Counted from the first letter of the stretch, positions 17,633-26,150 are shown. The stretch: DNA of 44,824 nucleotides from Pontibacter diazotrophicus (GCF_003367245.1 NZ_QRGR01000041.1:1-44824); one strand, 5' to 3'. The notes: a model not told the origin generated them from the sequence alone. Numbers and translations are program-made.

Positions 17633-17694
17633 ATAGGGTGGATCATTAATGTAAACTTCATAAGGCTATATTCATGCACAGGCTGATGAATTCC

Positions 17695-18474
17695 TCAGGA
17701 CTTCTTCAGGTATTTGTTCAAAGGGTGCTTTTTATTCTTTTTTAATCCTTCTGCTACCGAGGCGGCATTTATCCTGGCTCCCTGTGGGTTGGTGTGCGTG
17801 TGGTCTGTCGGGAAAAGCGCTTTCACCTGCTCAGGCCCCATCTGCTCATACTTGTCTGCCGTTATCTGGTTCAGGTCCACAAAAAACACCCCCTCTGCCT
17901 GCGCAACTTCTGCAGCCCATTTGCCAAAGGTATCGTTGGCCAGCACCACGTTCCCGTCTTTCCACTGGTTGCGCGGAATCATGGAAGCCACAATGGGCGT
18001 AGCTCCTTTGGATTTGGCTTCATTTATAAACTTGCGCAGATACCAGCCATATGTATGCACCACTTCCTTCTCACCGTTCTTCCAGGTTAACTCTTTTGTT
18101 TCTTCGCCAGTGCCTCTTAACACGCCCCTATACCCACTTCTGGACGTATCGGGTGAACTTCCCTCGTTATGCCCGAACTGCATTATTACAAAGTCTCCGG
18201 GCTGGAGCATGGACATTACGTTGTCCCAACGGCCTTCTTTTACAAAGGTGCGTGTGCTTCTGCCTGCCATCGCCTGGTTATCGACATTGATTTTAATTGT
18301 ATCGAACAACTCCTGTATATAGGAGCCCCAGCCACCATAGCCTTCATTGGTATTCCTGACAGTGGAATCGCCGATAATATAGAGCGTTGGCTTTGGCTTC
18401 TGAGTAAAGCCAGCCGAAAAACACGCTATAAAAAAGATAAAGATGATAGATGTAAGAATCTTATTTTGATGCAT
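17695..18474 (-). CDS. Rhamnogalacturonan acetylesterase (SGNH hydrolase), copy 2
   Basis: 259-residue secreted esterase with signal peptide (IIFIFFIACFSAGF). Blocks: GDSTVRN (Ser), AMAGRSTRTF (Gly), MQFGHNEG (Asn) and TDHTHTNPQGARINA (Asp, His). It is a tandem paralogue of the gene at 16784, sharing for example GWYLR.FI.E.K.KGATPIV and FGKWAAEVAQAEGVFF, which points to duplication. It is the first gene of the pair. Similar gene pairs occur in pectin-utilisation loci, but no SusC/SusD transporter is present here. Confidence 0.92.
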   Translation of the reverse strand: MHQNKILTSIIFIFFIACFSAGFTQKPKPTLYIIGDSTVRNTNEGYGGWGSYIQELFDTIKINVDNQAMAGRSTRTFVKEGRWDNVMSMLQPGDFVIMQFGHNEGSSPDTSRSGYRGVLRGTGEETKELTWKNGEKEVVHTYGWYLRKFINEAKSKGATPIVASMIPRNQWKDGNVVLANDTFGKWAAEVAQAEGVFFVDLNQITADKYEQMGPEQVKALFPTDHTHTNPQGARINAASVAEGLKKNKKHPLNKYLKKS

Positions 18475-19616
18475 GGCTTCTTGTCATTTACATTTATTCT
18501 GGATTGGCATCTCTCCTATTGCACTCTATGTCCCTGCTTAAAGAAACTGTTTCTGCTATACATTCAACGGTTCGTATAGTAAGCAGCATTTTGCAGAACC
18601 AAGGTACCAAAGGTGGATTAACTTTCTATCCTGCTCATACCTGTTCTACAATCTTATAAGCAGATGACTTCAAACGGCCATGCAGAATCACGCTTCAAAA
18701 CTTTACTTGGATTACGCATCTCCCATCTGCAGATACTTCTCCAGGGTCACTAAATCTTTGTGAATATGAGGTTCAATTTTTCGCTTCTTCGGCTACTACA
18801 GTACGAAAGCCGGTCTGTCTGATCTGGAGCGGCTTTCCAGATCAGGGAAAGTCAGTAATTAGCGCTTTGGCTTAGTGCACGTTCTGAGAACAGTCACCTG
18901 CACAAAAGCAGGAACGATCAGTGCCGCAGGTTTTTCTTAAAATAGCGAATTCAACTATTGCAGGGATAAATAATTTTTTTCTTTCCAGATTTCTCACTTC
19001 TTTCAAAATAAAAGTACTTTGGTATCGCTCCCTATGAGGTAAGGAGGATAAAAAAAGTATATTAAAAGAATGTAAAGCTTTACCAGAAAGACCTCATACT
19101 GTTTAGTACCCGATACCTTCGGCCTTCCAAACATAATTCAACTGTTCATCTTCTATATACTAATACTCTTCTACAGCAACCGAATACAGGTGGAAAGTTA
19201 GATAGTTCACTCCTCGGTCTACAGAAAAGCCTCTCAGCAGCAACTGTGGGCTTCTTTAAGCACTTTTAACACTATTTGGGTGCCAAAGCAGTCCCCCCTC
19301 TTGCTCCACATCAACAAGTTTTTGATAGTTCAGACATACCTTTACAGGGGCGGGACAAAAAGGAGGAAAAGGAAGAGGTAAGGTTTCCTTTGAGATTATT
19401 TCCAAAGGCAAGGCAGAAAGCAGGTCAAACCCTTTGTGCCTCCGTACGCACACCATTACAAACGCAGATCAAACAAACAAGAATCCGATAACTCCCAAAA
19501 CGACTCTTTATTCATCGCCAGCATACATCATATCAGGATATATTTTTATATTTGATGTTCCTTTTTATCATGTTGACTAAAGAAAACACAGGATGCATTC
19601 TTTAACAGGAGACACC
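18475..19616. other. Intergenic region between acetylesterase and H-NOX
   Basis: About 1.1 kb between divergent genes. It contains a 10-bp palindrome, ctgatctgga (18819-18828) and tccagatcag (18836-18845), and a short minus-strand coding-like tail at 18712-18792 ending DLVTLEKYLQMGDA with no start codon. Short open frames at 19256-19491 show no protein character. The H-NOX promoter-like box at 19547 lies at its right end. Confidence 0.5.
19547..19554 (+). promoter_or_regulatory. Putative -7 box for the H-NOX gene (TATATTTG)
   Basis: TATATTTG fits the TAnnTTTG consensus and is 62 bp upstream of the H-NOX start codon at 19617. The surroundings are AT-rich. A convincing -33 element is not visible. 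Confidence 0.35.
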
Positions 19617-20159
19617 ATGCACGGGTCGATCTTTGTATTTCTAAAGCGGTTCGTAGAGTACAAGCACAACTATAACACATGGGTCGACATTCTGGAGGAA
19701 GTAGGGCTGCGTAACCGTGTGCCTTACCAGATGAACGAAGTATACCCTACCTCTGAGCTATTTACTATCATGTCAGCCGCTGCCCGTGTCCAGGGTGTGT
19801 CTGACCCTGTTTTCCAGGAAAAATTCGGGGAGTTCCTGGTGCCGGACCTGCTGCTGGTATTCAAGCGCTTCATTGATCCCTCCTGGAGAACACAGGAGAT
19901 GCTGCTGCACATCGGTTCCCACATGCACGCTGGCATAAAGCGGGAGAATGAAGCCACCAACCCGCCTCCGCTGCATGTCTCCAAAGTCGGGCAGAACATG
20001 CTGGTTATCGACTATCATTCCAGGCGCAGGATGGCTGGCTTTGCTGTCGGCATCATAAAGGGGCTTGCGCAGTATTTCGATGAGGGTGAAAAGATAAATG
20101 TACTACCAGCCACAGAGCCGAATGCCGAGCGGGTGCAGATAAGAGTAGCGTTCACCTAA
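19617..20159 (+). CDS. Stand-alone heme NO/O2-binding (H-NOX) protein
   Basis: 180-residue cytosolic gas sensor binding heme b. The start MHGSIFVFLKRFVE is the usual H-NOX N-terminus, and ATG 19617 is preceded at the right distance by AGGAGA (19607-19612), so it is chosen over ATG 19593. The heme-contact motif YxSxR is Y133-S135-R137 (YHSRR). The proximal His is H104 or H102 in SHMHAGIK, at the normal position. Helix-rich NTWVDILEEVGL and the C-terminal GFAVGIIKGLAQYF complete the fold. No histidine kinase, cyclic-di-GMP enzyme or chemoreceptor is adjacent, so its partner is unknown. Confidence 0.92.
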   Translation: MHGSIFVFLKRFVEYKHNYNTWVDILEEVGLRNRVPYQMNEVYPTSELFTIMSAAARVQGVSDPVFQEKFGEFLVPDLLLVFKRFIDPSWRTQEMLLHIGSHMHAGIKRENEATNPPPLHVSKVGQNMLVIDYHSRRRMAGFAVGIIKGLAQYFDEGEKINVLPATEPNAERVQIRVAFT

Positions 20160-20729
20160 CTGGTCTGCAGCAGTCAAGACAAAAGACTCACTATACCCGC
20201 CAGGGTGAATCATAGAGGTTCGAACTTGATAATATACTCCATACTGATTTCTTTCAGGAAATGTACCTCCCCTTTCGCCTTTCCTCCGCACTCAGCAGCT
20301 GTATCTTCTCCATGTCCAGCGGCATACCTCCTGAAACTGATGTATCAGGCCCAGCAGAACATGAGCAAATTGGGTGATGGGAGCAACAGGAACCAGACAG
20401 TTCAGCAGCAGGCAATCTCACCGATTCCTTCATCTCTGTTGTCGGGCTTGCTGTTGCCAGCGGAGACTGGGAATACGCTATCACAACGTCTAATCGCTAA
20501 ATAATTGAAGTTGCACTTCTGGCTGTGTTCTCTGCCTTGGCTTTCGCGTTGAAAAGGAAGGTTTTGCATAAACGGCACGCTTTTGAGTAGCTATGTCCTC
20601 AAGCAGATTTCCTCCCGAACTTTTTTTATAGACGACCAGCATTTACCAGAGCTGCTATTCTTGAGTTAGCTTAAACCAATAGCTTCTATCTATCGATTTG
20701 TGATTTGTTTAGACACCGTTGCAGGTCCT
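20160..20729. other. Convergent intergenic region
   Basis: About 570 bases between the H-NOX and EF-hand genes. A short minus-strand frame at 20254-20325 reads MPLDMEKIQLLSAEERRKG and RYIS, which looks coding-like but has no context. Longer open frames on both strands overlap one another and are not convincing. No terminator was identified. Confidence 0.4.
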
Positions 20730-21314
20730 CTAGAGAGCGTACTCCGTAGTATCCAGTACTCCGTCATCATCTTTATCCCATATAGTGAAGACACCGTCTG
20801 TGTACTCCCGCAGCTCTATCAATCCGTCACCGTCTGTGTCCCAGGCTTCATACCAACCGGTGTCGGGAAAGCCTGTGTTGAACTCTGTCGGTTCTATGTA
20901 GCCGTCGCCATCAATGTCCCAGTCTGTCTCATCCAGACCATAGTCAGTTACTGCTGCGTTCCATTCGATATCCTCTATCATTCCGTCATTGTCTGTATCC
21001 CATATCTGGAAGAAACTTGCGGCGAACTCGTCTTCATTTAAAAAGCTGTCGTCATTCACATCCCAGTCCTCATAGTAGTTAGTGGGAATAAAAGTAGTAT
21101 AGAATTCGTCCCTGTCCCAGGTATCGACCGTAGACACATCAACTGTAGCACCCACATCATCCACAGTTACACCCTCGGGCTTATTCAGATCATATGTTAC
21201 CACCTCATCCTCTACTACTTCTCTTCCTCCATAGCAAGCTACCATTCCAGTCATAAGAAAAAGGGAGATCCCATTTACAATCACTTTCAGGGCGTTCGTT
21301 TCTCTTCTTTCCAT
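20730..21314 (-). CDS. EF-hand calcium-binding lipoprotein
   Basis: 194-residue exported protein. A hydrophobic leader ends in a lipobox-like MVAC, so it is probably lipid-anchored. Five acidic loops of DxDxDGxIxxxE type follow: DVNDDSFLNEDE, DTDNDGMIEDIE, DIDGDGYIEPTE, DTDGDGLIELRE and DKDDDGVLDTTE, spaced about 20-25 residues apart with aromatic residues before each (W/Y). These should bind Ca2+. The linker before them is strongly acidic and valine/threonine-rich. The function is unknown; surface calcium sensing or buffering is an inference. It is monocistronic. Confidence 0.85.
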   Translation of the reverse strand: MERRETNALKVIVNGISLFLMTGMVACYGGREVVEDEVVTYDLNKPEGVTVDDVGATVDVSTVDTWDRDEFYTTFIPTNYYEDWDVNDDSFLNEDEFAASFFQIWDTDNDGMIEDIEWNAAVTDYGLDETDWDIDGDGYIEPTEFNTGFPDTGWYEAWDTDGDGLIELREYTDGVFTIWDKDDDGVLDTTEYAL

Positions 21315-21452
21315 GATACTGTTCCAAGATTGTCAAATAAATGATTTATGGGAGCCTACCAAAACCTACGGAGTCTGCCAGACACAGTTCAGGAATGAAT
21401 ACTTTGACCTATTGTTAGTGAGTACAGGCTATCCATGGACTTGCAACATTTT

Positions 21453-21711
21453 ACTGGAGATTTTTTACCAGGTAGCAACTGCCTGGATGCACAGCAGGTT
21501 TAATATCGGCAAGGAATTAGGCAGCCAAGCGCTGAATGCCTCCATTTCCGGTTGTAAAAGCACACGATGTATTTGAACACAGTTAATTGTGCCTGCTGTC
21601 TGGTGGCAGACTTGTGGTGGTACACCATTTCTGTTTTCATCGTCTTAAAAAAAGCTCTCTGCCACGGCGTTATTCCAACAGCTTGTTTGGCGGAGGCAGA
21701 GCGAAGGTATG
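21453..21711 (-). mobile_element. IS3-family remnant A (OrfB C-terminus and right end)
   Basis: The minus strand from ~21711 to the stop codon at 21500-21502 reads the end of an IS3-type transposase: CWNNAVAESFFKTMKTEMVY, then QQAQLTVFKYIVCFYNRK and RHSALGCLIPCRY. The catalytic DDE-region Glu (AVAES) is present but the rest of OrfA/OrfB is missing. The right terminal sequence (ttttactggagattttt) follows near 21453. It is homologous to the remnants at 32199 and 34857. Confidence 0.8.
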
Positions 21712-21754
21712 AAAAATAGAAGAGCGCATCCGGGCTGCGGTAAAGGGCAAGGTC

Positions 21755-21938
21755 CCTTAAGGGGGCAGGACTGTTTCATTCTCCAAGACTATCCCCTTGA
21801 GGGGATTATAGGGGTGTAAATTTCGGAGCTTAATTGCCTGATTTACCCTATTGCGTTCTTTCCGCAGGTGTAAACACCCCTCCCGCTCCCCTCAAGGGGA
21901 GAATTCGTTAGAATGAAACGGCCCTACCTTAAGGGGGC
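21755..21938. repeat. Palindromic repeat element with CCCCTTGAGGGG cores
   Basis: Left arm 21768-21820 and right arm 21867-21924 are imperfect inverted repeats: both contain tttcattct (as gtttcattct and agaatgaaac) and a CCCCTTGAGGGG core that is itself palindromic, followed by aggggtgt. Outer flanks both have ccttaaggggg. The element is non-coding and can form a large cruciform or paired hairpins, as a REP/MITE-like repeat would. Confidence 0.65.
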
Positions 21939-22048
21939 ACACAGCCAGGAGCGCAGGGAATCTGTAAGATATAGCAGAGTTGAAAAAAAACATGCACCGG
22001 ATACCCCCCTTTTACTTTCAGCTTAAAAGCTCCGTCAGGTAAATGAAC

Positions 22049-23311
22049 CTATTTCTTATACACCCTGTATAACCTTCCCTGGTCGGTAACCGCATACAAG
22101 GCGCCATCTTTACCCTGGGTAATATCACGGAACCGCTGCTTCTCACTCTCCAGCAGCCTTTCTTCACCCACCACCTTGTTATCTTCTAACACAAGCCTGA
22201 CGATTTGCATGCCCCCAAGCCCACCAATAAAAAGGTTGTTTTTCCATTCCGGGATACTATCGCTGCTGTAGAAAGTCATCCCGCTGGGAGAGATACTTGG
22301 GTCCCAGTAATAAACTGGTTGTTCGAGCCCTTCCTGCTGCTGGATGCCCTCCCCTACTTTGTCACCGCCGTATTCAATCCCGTACGTGACGGTTGGCCAG
22401 CCATAGTCTTTGCCGGCCTCAATCCTATTGAGCTCGTCGCCTCCCCTGGGGCCAAACTCATTCTCCCAGAGGTCCCCCGTTTCCGGGTGAAAAGCAAGCC
22501 CCTGCACATTGCGGTGACCATAGGAGTAGATTTCCGGTTTGGCACCTGCCTCCCCTTCAAACGGGTTGCCGCCAACGGGTTCTCCCGCTTTGGTAATCCT
22601 GATAACTTTTCCCAGGCTGGAGTTGAGTTGCTGCGCCTGCGGCCGGGTGACTGCGTCCGAGCGCTCCCCGGTACTGATGATGAGATTGTCGTCCTTGTCG
22701 AAAAGAATCCTTCCCCCGTAATGCAGTGTGCCTTCATAGGCCGGAGTGGCTCGGTAAATGACAGTTGCCCCTTCTATCTCTTTTTCATCATCCGAAAGCC
22801 TTCCTTTGGCTACGGCGGTTAGATTCCCCTCCGGAAGCGGTTCTGAGAAAACCCAGTAAACCATTCTGTTCTGTTCAAAATCCGGATCAAGCCTGACGCC
22901 GAGCAGGCCGCCCTGTCCCTCAGCGTTCACATTCGGAATGCCGGTAATGGGGGCACTCACCTCCCCTGATAAGGAAGCGATGCGCATAGTGCCTGCTTTC
23001 TCGGTAATTAACAGCCGGCCATCGGGCATGCTGGTCAGGCCCCATGGCTTTTCGAGATCGTCTGTCAGCACCTTACCCTCATAGGCGGTAGTTGACTTTA
23101 ATCCGGCAACCCTGGTCTGATCCGGAAAGGCGGGTTGATAAGCTGTGTTGGGTTCTTTGGTTTCTACCGGTGGGGCTGCTACGGAAGAGACTGCAGGTTC
23201 GCTGCCGGTAGCTTGTGATTGCTCAGAGGGATTATCTCCGCAGGAGGACAGGGCAAGCAGCGTTCCTGTCACCATGGCCAGCGTCGTTTTCGTCATTGGA
23301 TTTGATTTCAT
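22049..23311 (-). CDS. PQQ-dependent sugar dehydrogenase (lipoprotein)
   Basis: 420-residue exported quinoprotein that oxidises aldose sugars to lactones using PQQ and calcium. The signal peptide ends in a lipobox LSSC (residue ~24), followed by a Ser/Pro/Glu linker to ~60. Six-bladed propeller markers include KPWGLTSMPDGRLLITEKAG, HYGGRI with the likely catalytic His, GHRNVQGLAFHP with the PQQ-contacting Arg-Asn, and ENEFGPRGGDELN. It resembles the soluble glucose / aldose sugar dehydrogenase (YliI) family. The gene ends 246 bp after the GH43 tail region on the same strand. No PQQ synthesis gene is in the window. Confidence 0.9.
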   Translation of the reverse strand: MKSNPMTKTTLAMVTGTLLALSSCGDNPSEQSQATGSEPAVSSVAAPPVETKEPNTAYQPAFPDQTRVAGLKSTTAYEGKVLTDDLEKPWGLTSMPDGRLLITEKAGTMRIASLSGEVSAPITGIPNVNAEGQGGLLGVRLDPDFEQNRMVYWVFSEPLPEGNLTAVAKGRLSDDEKEIEGATVIYRATPAYEGTLHYGGRILFDKDDNLIISTGERSDAVTRPQAQQLNSSLGKVIRITKAGEPVGGNPFEGEAGAKPEIYSYGHRNVQGLAFHPETGDLWENEFGPRGGDELNRIEAGKDYGWPTVTYGIEYGGDKVGEGIQQQEGLEQPVYYWDPSISPSGMTFYSSDSIPEWKNNLFIGGLGGMQIVRLVLEDNKVVGEERLLESEKQRFRDITQGKDGALYAVTDQGRLYRVYKK

Positions 23312-23388
23312 GTTTTAATAAATACTGTCAAAGGTTGTATCCATACGGTAAAACTAACAAAGGGCTGCTTCAATACATATTATTTCAT

Positions 23389-23556
23389 CTATCTGTCTTT
23401 CTTAAAACCAAAACCTCCGCCCCTATGGTAGAGGAGCTCGTGCACAGAATTCTCGTGAAAACGCTTGCCAAAGTTTGGCCACCAATGCCTGTAGCCGCCC
23501 CAGGTGGGCAGCTTGAAATAGCGCAGATTATACAGGCCGGGCGGTGTTGCCTTGAT
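23389..23556 (-). other. In-frame coding-like tail after the GH43 stop codon
   Basis: Directly after the TGA of the GH43 gene the same frame stays open for 55 codons to a TAG at 23389-23391. It reads IKATPPGLYNLRYFKLPTWG then GYRHWWPNFGKRF and a Gly/Phe-rich end. The aromatic richness looks protein-like, but no start codon is present and no family is recognised. It may be the tail of a lost gene, a C-terminal extension cut off by a stop mutation, or chance. Confidence 0.3.
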
Positions 23557-24558
23557 TCAGAGGTTTTTCCCCACAGTGAGTCTGTCTCCCGAATCGTCTA
23601 CATCAAAGAATTGGGGAATACGGATGTAGCGTCCACTTTTATCTTCTTTATGGCTGTGCATCAACATCAGCAGTTTACCTTTGAAAGTGCGGAACATCAT
23701 GCCGTGACCATAGTTGGGCGGTGTTATCGGCTCTGTTTCATGCACCCAGGGGCCATCTAATGTACCACTTTCGGAATAAGCCACGCCTTGCGTATAGATA
23801 TTGTGAACCCAGCTTGTCCACAACATACCCAGTTTGCCGGTCTGGGTATAAAACAGCCAGGGACCGTCGGTTACTTTATTCGGAATGACATTGCCTGCTT
23901 CGTCACGTTCCTTGCTCCAGGGAGACTCACTTGCACGAAAAAGCAGCTTGCCTTCGCCTATAGAGCCACTCAGGTCCGGTTTCAACTCTATTTTTTCTAT
24001 CGTGCCGTTCCAGTTCTGCAGCCATTCATAACAGTACACCATATAAGGTTTCCCGTCTTTATCCACCCAGAACGTGCCGTCTAAGGTAGGTTTGTCTGCG
24101 GGCAGGTAGACGGGGTCCTGCATGGGAATGTAAGGTCCGTCGGGTTTGTCGCTGACTAGTATATGACTGGCACGGCGCTCAATAACATTTCCCCGCACCG
24201 TGTCTATTTTCACATCCCGGTTGGTGAAGGTGGCGAAATAGTAGTATTTGCCTTTGTACTGGTGCAGTTCTGCGGCCCAAATCATCGGGTTCTTTCCCAT
24301 CCAGGAAGCAGGGTCTGTTTTGGCCACTTTATAAGGGCCGGTCCATTTCTCCAGATCCTTGCTTTTCCACAGCATCCCTCCTGTTCCTGTCATGTAATAC
24401 ATCGCTGTTTTTTTGTCAGCCAGGATAAAAGGGTCGCTCAGGCGAATGGAATCCAGGGGAACATCCACTCTTATTACCGGCTCCCTGTTTTGTGAGAAAG
24501 CCGGGGCCAGGCTCAGGACGATGAAGACTAGTAGAAACAAGACTCTTTTATATTCCAT
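23557..24558 (-). CDS. Glycoside hydrolase family 43 (arabinan/xylan-acting)
   Basis: 333-residue secreted five-bladed propeller glycosidase with signal peptide (VLFLLVFIVLSLAPAFSQ). The general base Asp is in RLSDPFI near residue 40 and the second Asp in TLDGTFWVDKDG. The position where many GH43 enzymes have the catalytic Glu reads VTDGPWLF, with Asp. NYGHGMMFRTF is the conserved C-terminal blade motif. The likely substrate is an arabino- or xylo-side chain. ATG 24558 is preferred to 24576 because it begins the signal peptide. A coding-like tail follows the stop codon. Confidence 0.85.
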   Translation of the reverse strand: MEYKRVLFLLVFIVLSLAPAFSQNREPVIRVDVPLDSIRLSDPFILADKKTAMYYMTGTGGMLWKSKDLEKWTGPYKVAKTDPASWMGKNPMIWAAELHQYKGKYYYFATFTNRDVKIDTVRGNVIERRASHILVSDKPDGPYIPMQDPVYLPADKPTLDGTFWVDKDGKPYMVYCYEWLQNWNGTIEKIELKPDLSGSIGEGKLLFRASESPWSKERDEAGNVIPNKVTDGPWLFYTQTGKLGMLWTSWVHNIYTQGVAYSESGTLDGPWVHETEPITPPNYGHGMMFRTFKGKLLMLMHSHKEDKSGRYIRIPQFFDVDDSGDRLTVGKNL

Positions 24559-25071
24559 TGTGTTGCAATTATGCATGTATGTAAAACTTCACTTCAGATC
24601 TTTCCAATGGCTGGCTGTTTTTCAGGTTCTTGAGTAGAGGGAACACTGCACCAGGTTTATGCGAAACAACCATTATTTCACAGGCAAACTTTTCTCCCCG
24701 CTCTTTAACTACAAACCGAAATGTGCGTTGTCTAAAGTCCTATACAGGACGTTTAAATCAACTTGCACATCAGACGCCGGAAACTCTGGGCTGACGCTAT
24801 CGGAAGGGAAGCCAGGAACAAGATGACTGTTTAACCATTGAGTAACATTCATTTTCTTTGTCTGTAGTATTCAGGACAGGCTGTGGACGAGGCACAGCCG
24901 AGGCTAATGCGTTTGCCGTGTGTAGCCAGCACGGCACGATTAACATATTATTTGAAATATACTCAGATTCCCCAGAGGGTGCAAATTCCTTTTCGGCAAG
25001 CTGGTGAAGCTGATTGGCAAGCTACTAGTTTGTTCGTCGTGAGGCTAGGTGAGCTTGTATTGCGGAAAAGC

Positions 25072-25102
25072 AAAAGCCCAACCTCAGAGGTCGGGCTTTT
25101 TA
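25072..25102 (+). terminator. Terminator-like hairpin in a divergent gap
   Basis: Stem agcccaacc (25075-25083) and ggtcgggct (25089-25097) with a 5-base loop and T-runs on both strands. On the minus strand the single mismatch becomes a G-U pair. It is unexpected between divergent genes and suggests an unannotated or lost transcript to its left. Confidence 0.6.
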
Positions 25103-25247
25103 ATTGACTCTGAACAAAGCCATGCCTGCAGTAGAAAGCAGGTGCTGCTAAAGGCTATTAACCACCAGCTGCGCTTCTTTCAATCCGGGTGATGTTGCTG
25201 TAAGCTTTATGTTGCCAGCCTCTCCGGCTTTGGAACGTACGATAACC

Positions 25248-25277
25248 AAAATACAGTTAGCTTTGTTACTGTATTTT
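25248..25277. promoter_or_regulatory. Palindrome upstream of the GAF gene
   Basis: Perfect 10-bp arms aaaatacagt (25248-25257) and actgtatttt (25268-25277) around a 10-base spacer, 75 bp before the GAF gene start. The arms are spaced about two helical turns apart, as for a dimeric regulator site; no regulator is assigned. Confidence 0.4.
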
Positions 25278-25351
25278 CAATCAAATCAAGCGTTTGCCTA
25301 GTTTCTAACCTCCGGGTTGTAGAGCAGGTATACGTTACTTTACTGCGCAGC

Positions 25352-25855
25352 ATGGAAAACACCTTTGGAATACCCATCATACCAGACAATGAAGACGAGC
25401 GGCTGGCGAAACTGCGCAGCCTGAACATCACAAACACATACGAAGAGGAAGGCCCCTTCAAATATATCGTATCCATCGCTTCACGCATGTTCAATGTGCC
25501 GATAGCACTCGTAAATTTTGTGGACATGGATTATGTAATAACAAGGGCTGGTGTCGGTGTGGATGGAGAAAACAGGATAAGCAGAGGCACTAGCCTGTGC
25601 TCGCTTTCCATACTGAGACAGGAGACAACTGTTTTTGAAGATGCCCGCAAGAACCCCTGCCTGCTGGCAAACCCTCTGGTGGTGGGTGATTTTGGATTGC
25701 AGTTCTACGCAGGCGCCCCACTCATAACATCCGATGGTTACAGCATAGGCGCTCTGTGTATTGTTGACAAAGAGCCGAGGGTATTCTCTGCGTCAGACCA
25801 GAAGATGCTGGAAAGCCTCGCCTCTGCCGTAATGGACGAAATAGAGAAAAAGTAA
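25352..25855 (+). CDS. Stand-alone GAF domain protein
   Basis: 167-residue soluble protein consisting of one GAF domain: FKYIVSIASRMFNVPIALVNFVD, then SRGTSLCSLSILRQETTVFEDA, and FYAGAPLITSDGYSIGALCIVDKEPR. There is no output domain, so it probably senses a small ligand or redox state and acts on a partner. Two Cys (SLCSLS and NPCLL) could be redox-relevant, which is an inference. The same frame continues past the TAA for five codons into a STAS-like tail (25871-26005). A full STAS-like gene follows at 26186. Confidence 0.87.
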   Translation: MENTFGIPIIPDNEDERLAKLRSLNITNTYEEEGPFKYIVSIASRMFNVPIALVNFVDMDYVITRAGVGVDGENRISRGTSLCSLSILRQETTVFEDARKNPCLLANPLVVGDFGLQFYAGAPLITSDGYSIGALCIVDKEPRVFSASDQKMLESLASAVMDEIEKK

Positions 25856-25870
25856 ACCCTTGTCACCGGC

Positions 25871-26005
25871 ATGTGGGTAGACTCCCCTGACCTATACAGC
25901 AAGCTTTCTACAGACAAAACCCTCAGTTATGGCATCAGGGGCATTATTATAGCAACTTTTGAGAGCAAAGACACTGCCTTGGCCTGGCTGAGGGCGATGC
26001 AATGA
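25871..26005 (+). pseudogene. Truncated STAS-like gene tail
   Basis: 44 codons from ATG 25871 to TGA 26003-26005. The end, GIIIATFESKDTALAWLRAMQ-like with FESKDTALAW, lines up with the C-termini of the STAS-like proteins at 13798 (FSNVTDAKDWLRYQ) and 16212 (FESRADAVDWLQAK). About two thirds of the family length is missing. It is in frame with the upstream GAF gene, separated by a TAA and five codons. Confidence 0.55.
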
Positions 26006-26150
26006 GGGGAAACAGTAGTAGTAGTTTTCGGGGGCAGTAGTGGGACTTGTGTCATCAAGCTTCTATACCCATAGCACATCTTTTTAAAACAGCAGAACGA
26101 CAGCACGAAAATGCGATAGTAACTGTAGTGAAGTGCAATGGAAATACACC

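Larger units (their letters stand above)
24559..25351. other. Divergent intergenic region, GH43 / GAF gene
   Basis: About 790 bases. It holds a bidirectional terminator-like hairpin at 25072-25102 and a perfect 10-bp hairpin at 25248-25277. An open plus frame at 24883-25107 has no recognisable protein content and runs into the terminator. A short imperfect palindrome, gtcctatacaggac, lies near 24737. Confidence 0.45.

Noticed and set aside
17714..18322. 202-residue plus-strand open frame over the acetylesterase
   Set aside because: It lies fully antisense to a gene with complete SGNH motifs, and its content is low-complexity Ser/Leu.
18819..18845. 10-bp palindrome as a terminator
   Set aside because: It has no T-run on either strand and is not near a gene end; it is reported only as a palindrome in the intergenic entry.
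23215..23760. 181-residue plus-strand open frame
   Set aside because: It is antisense to the start of the PQQ dehydrogenase and the end of GH43, with no family features; it is a shadow frame.
24883..25107. 74-residue plus-strand frame ending at the terminator, and a possible tRNA 3'-end-like stretch (agggtgcaaattcct)
   Set aside because: No tRNA cloverleaf could be built and the peptide has no protein features; only the terminator is kept.
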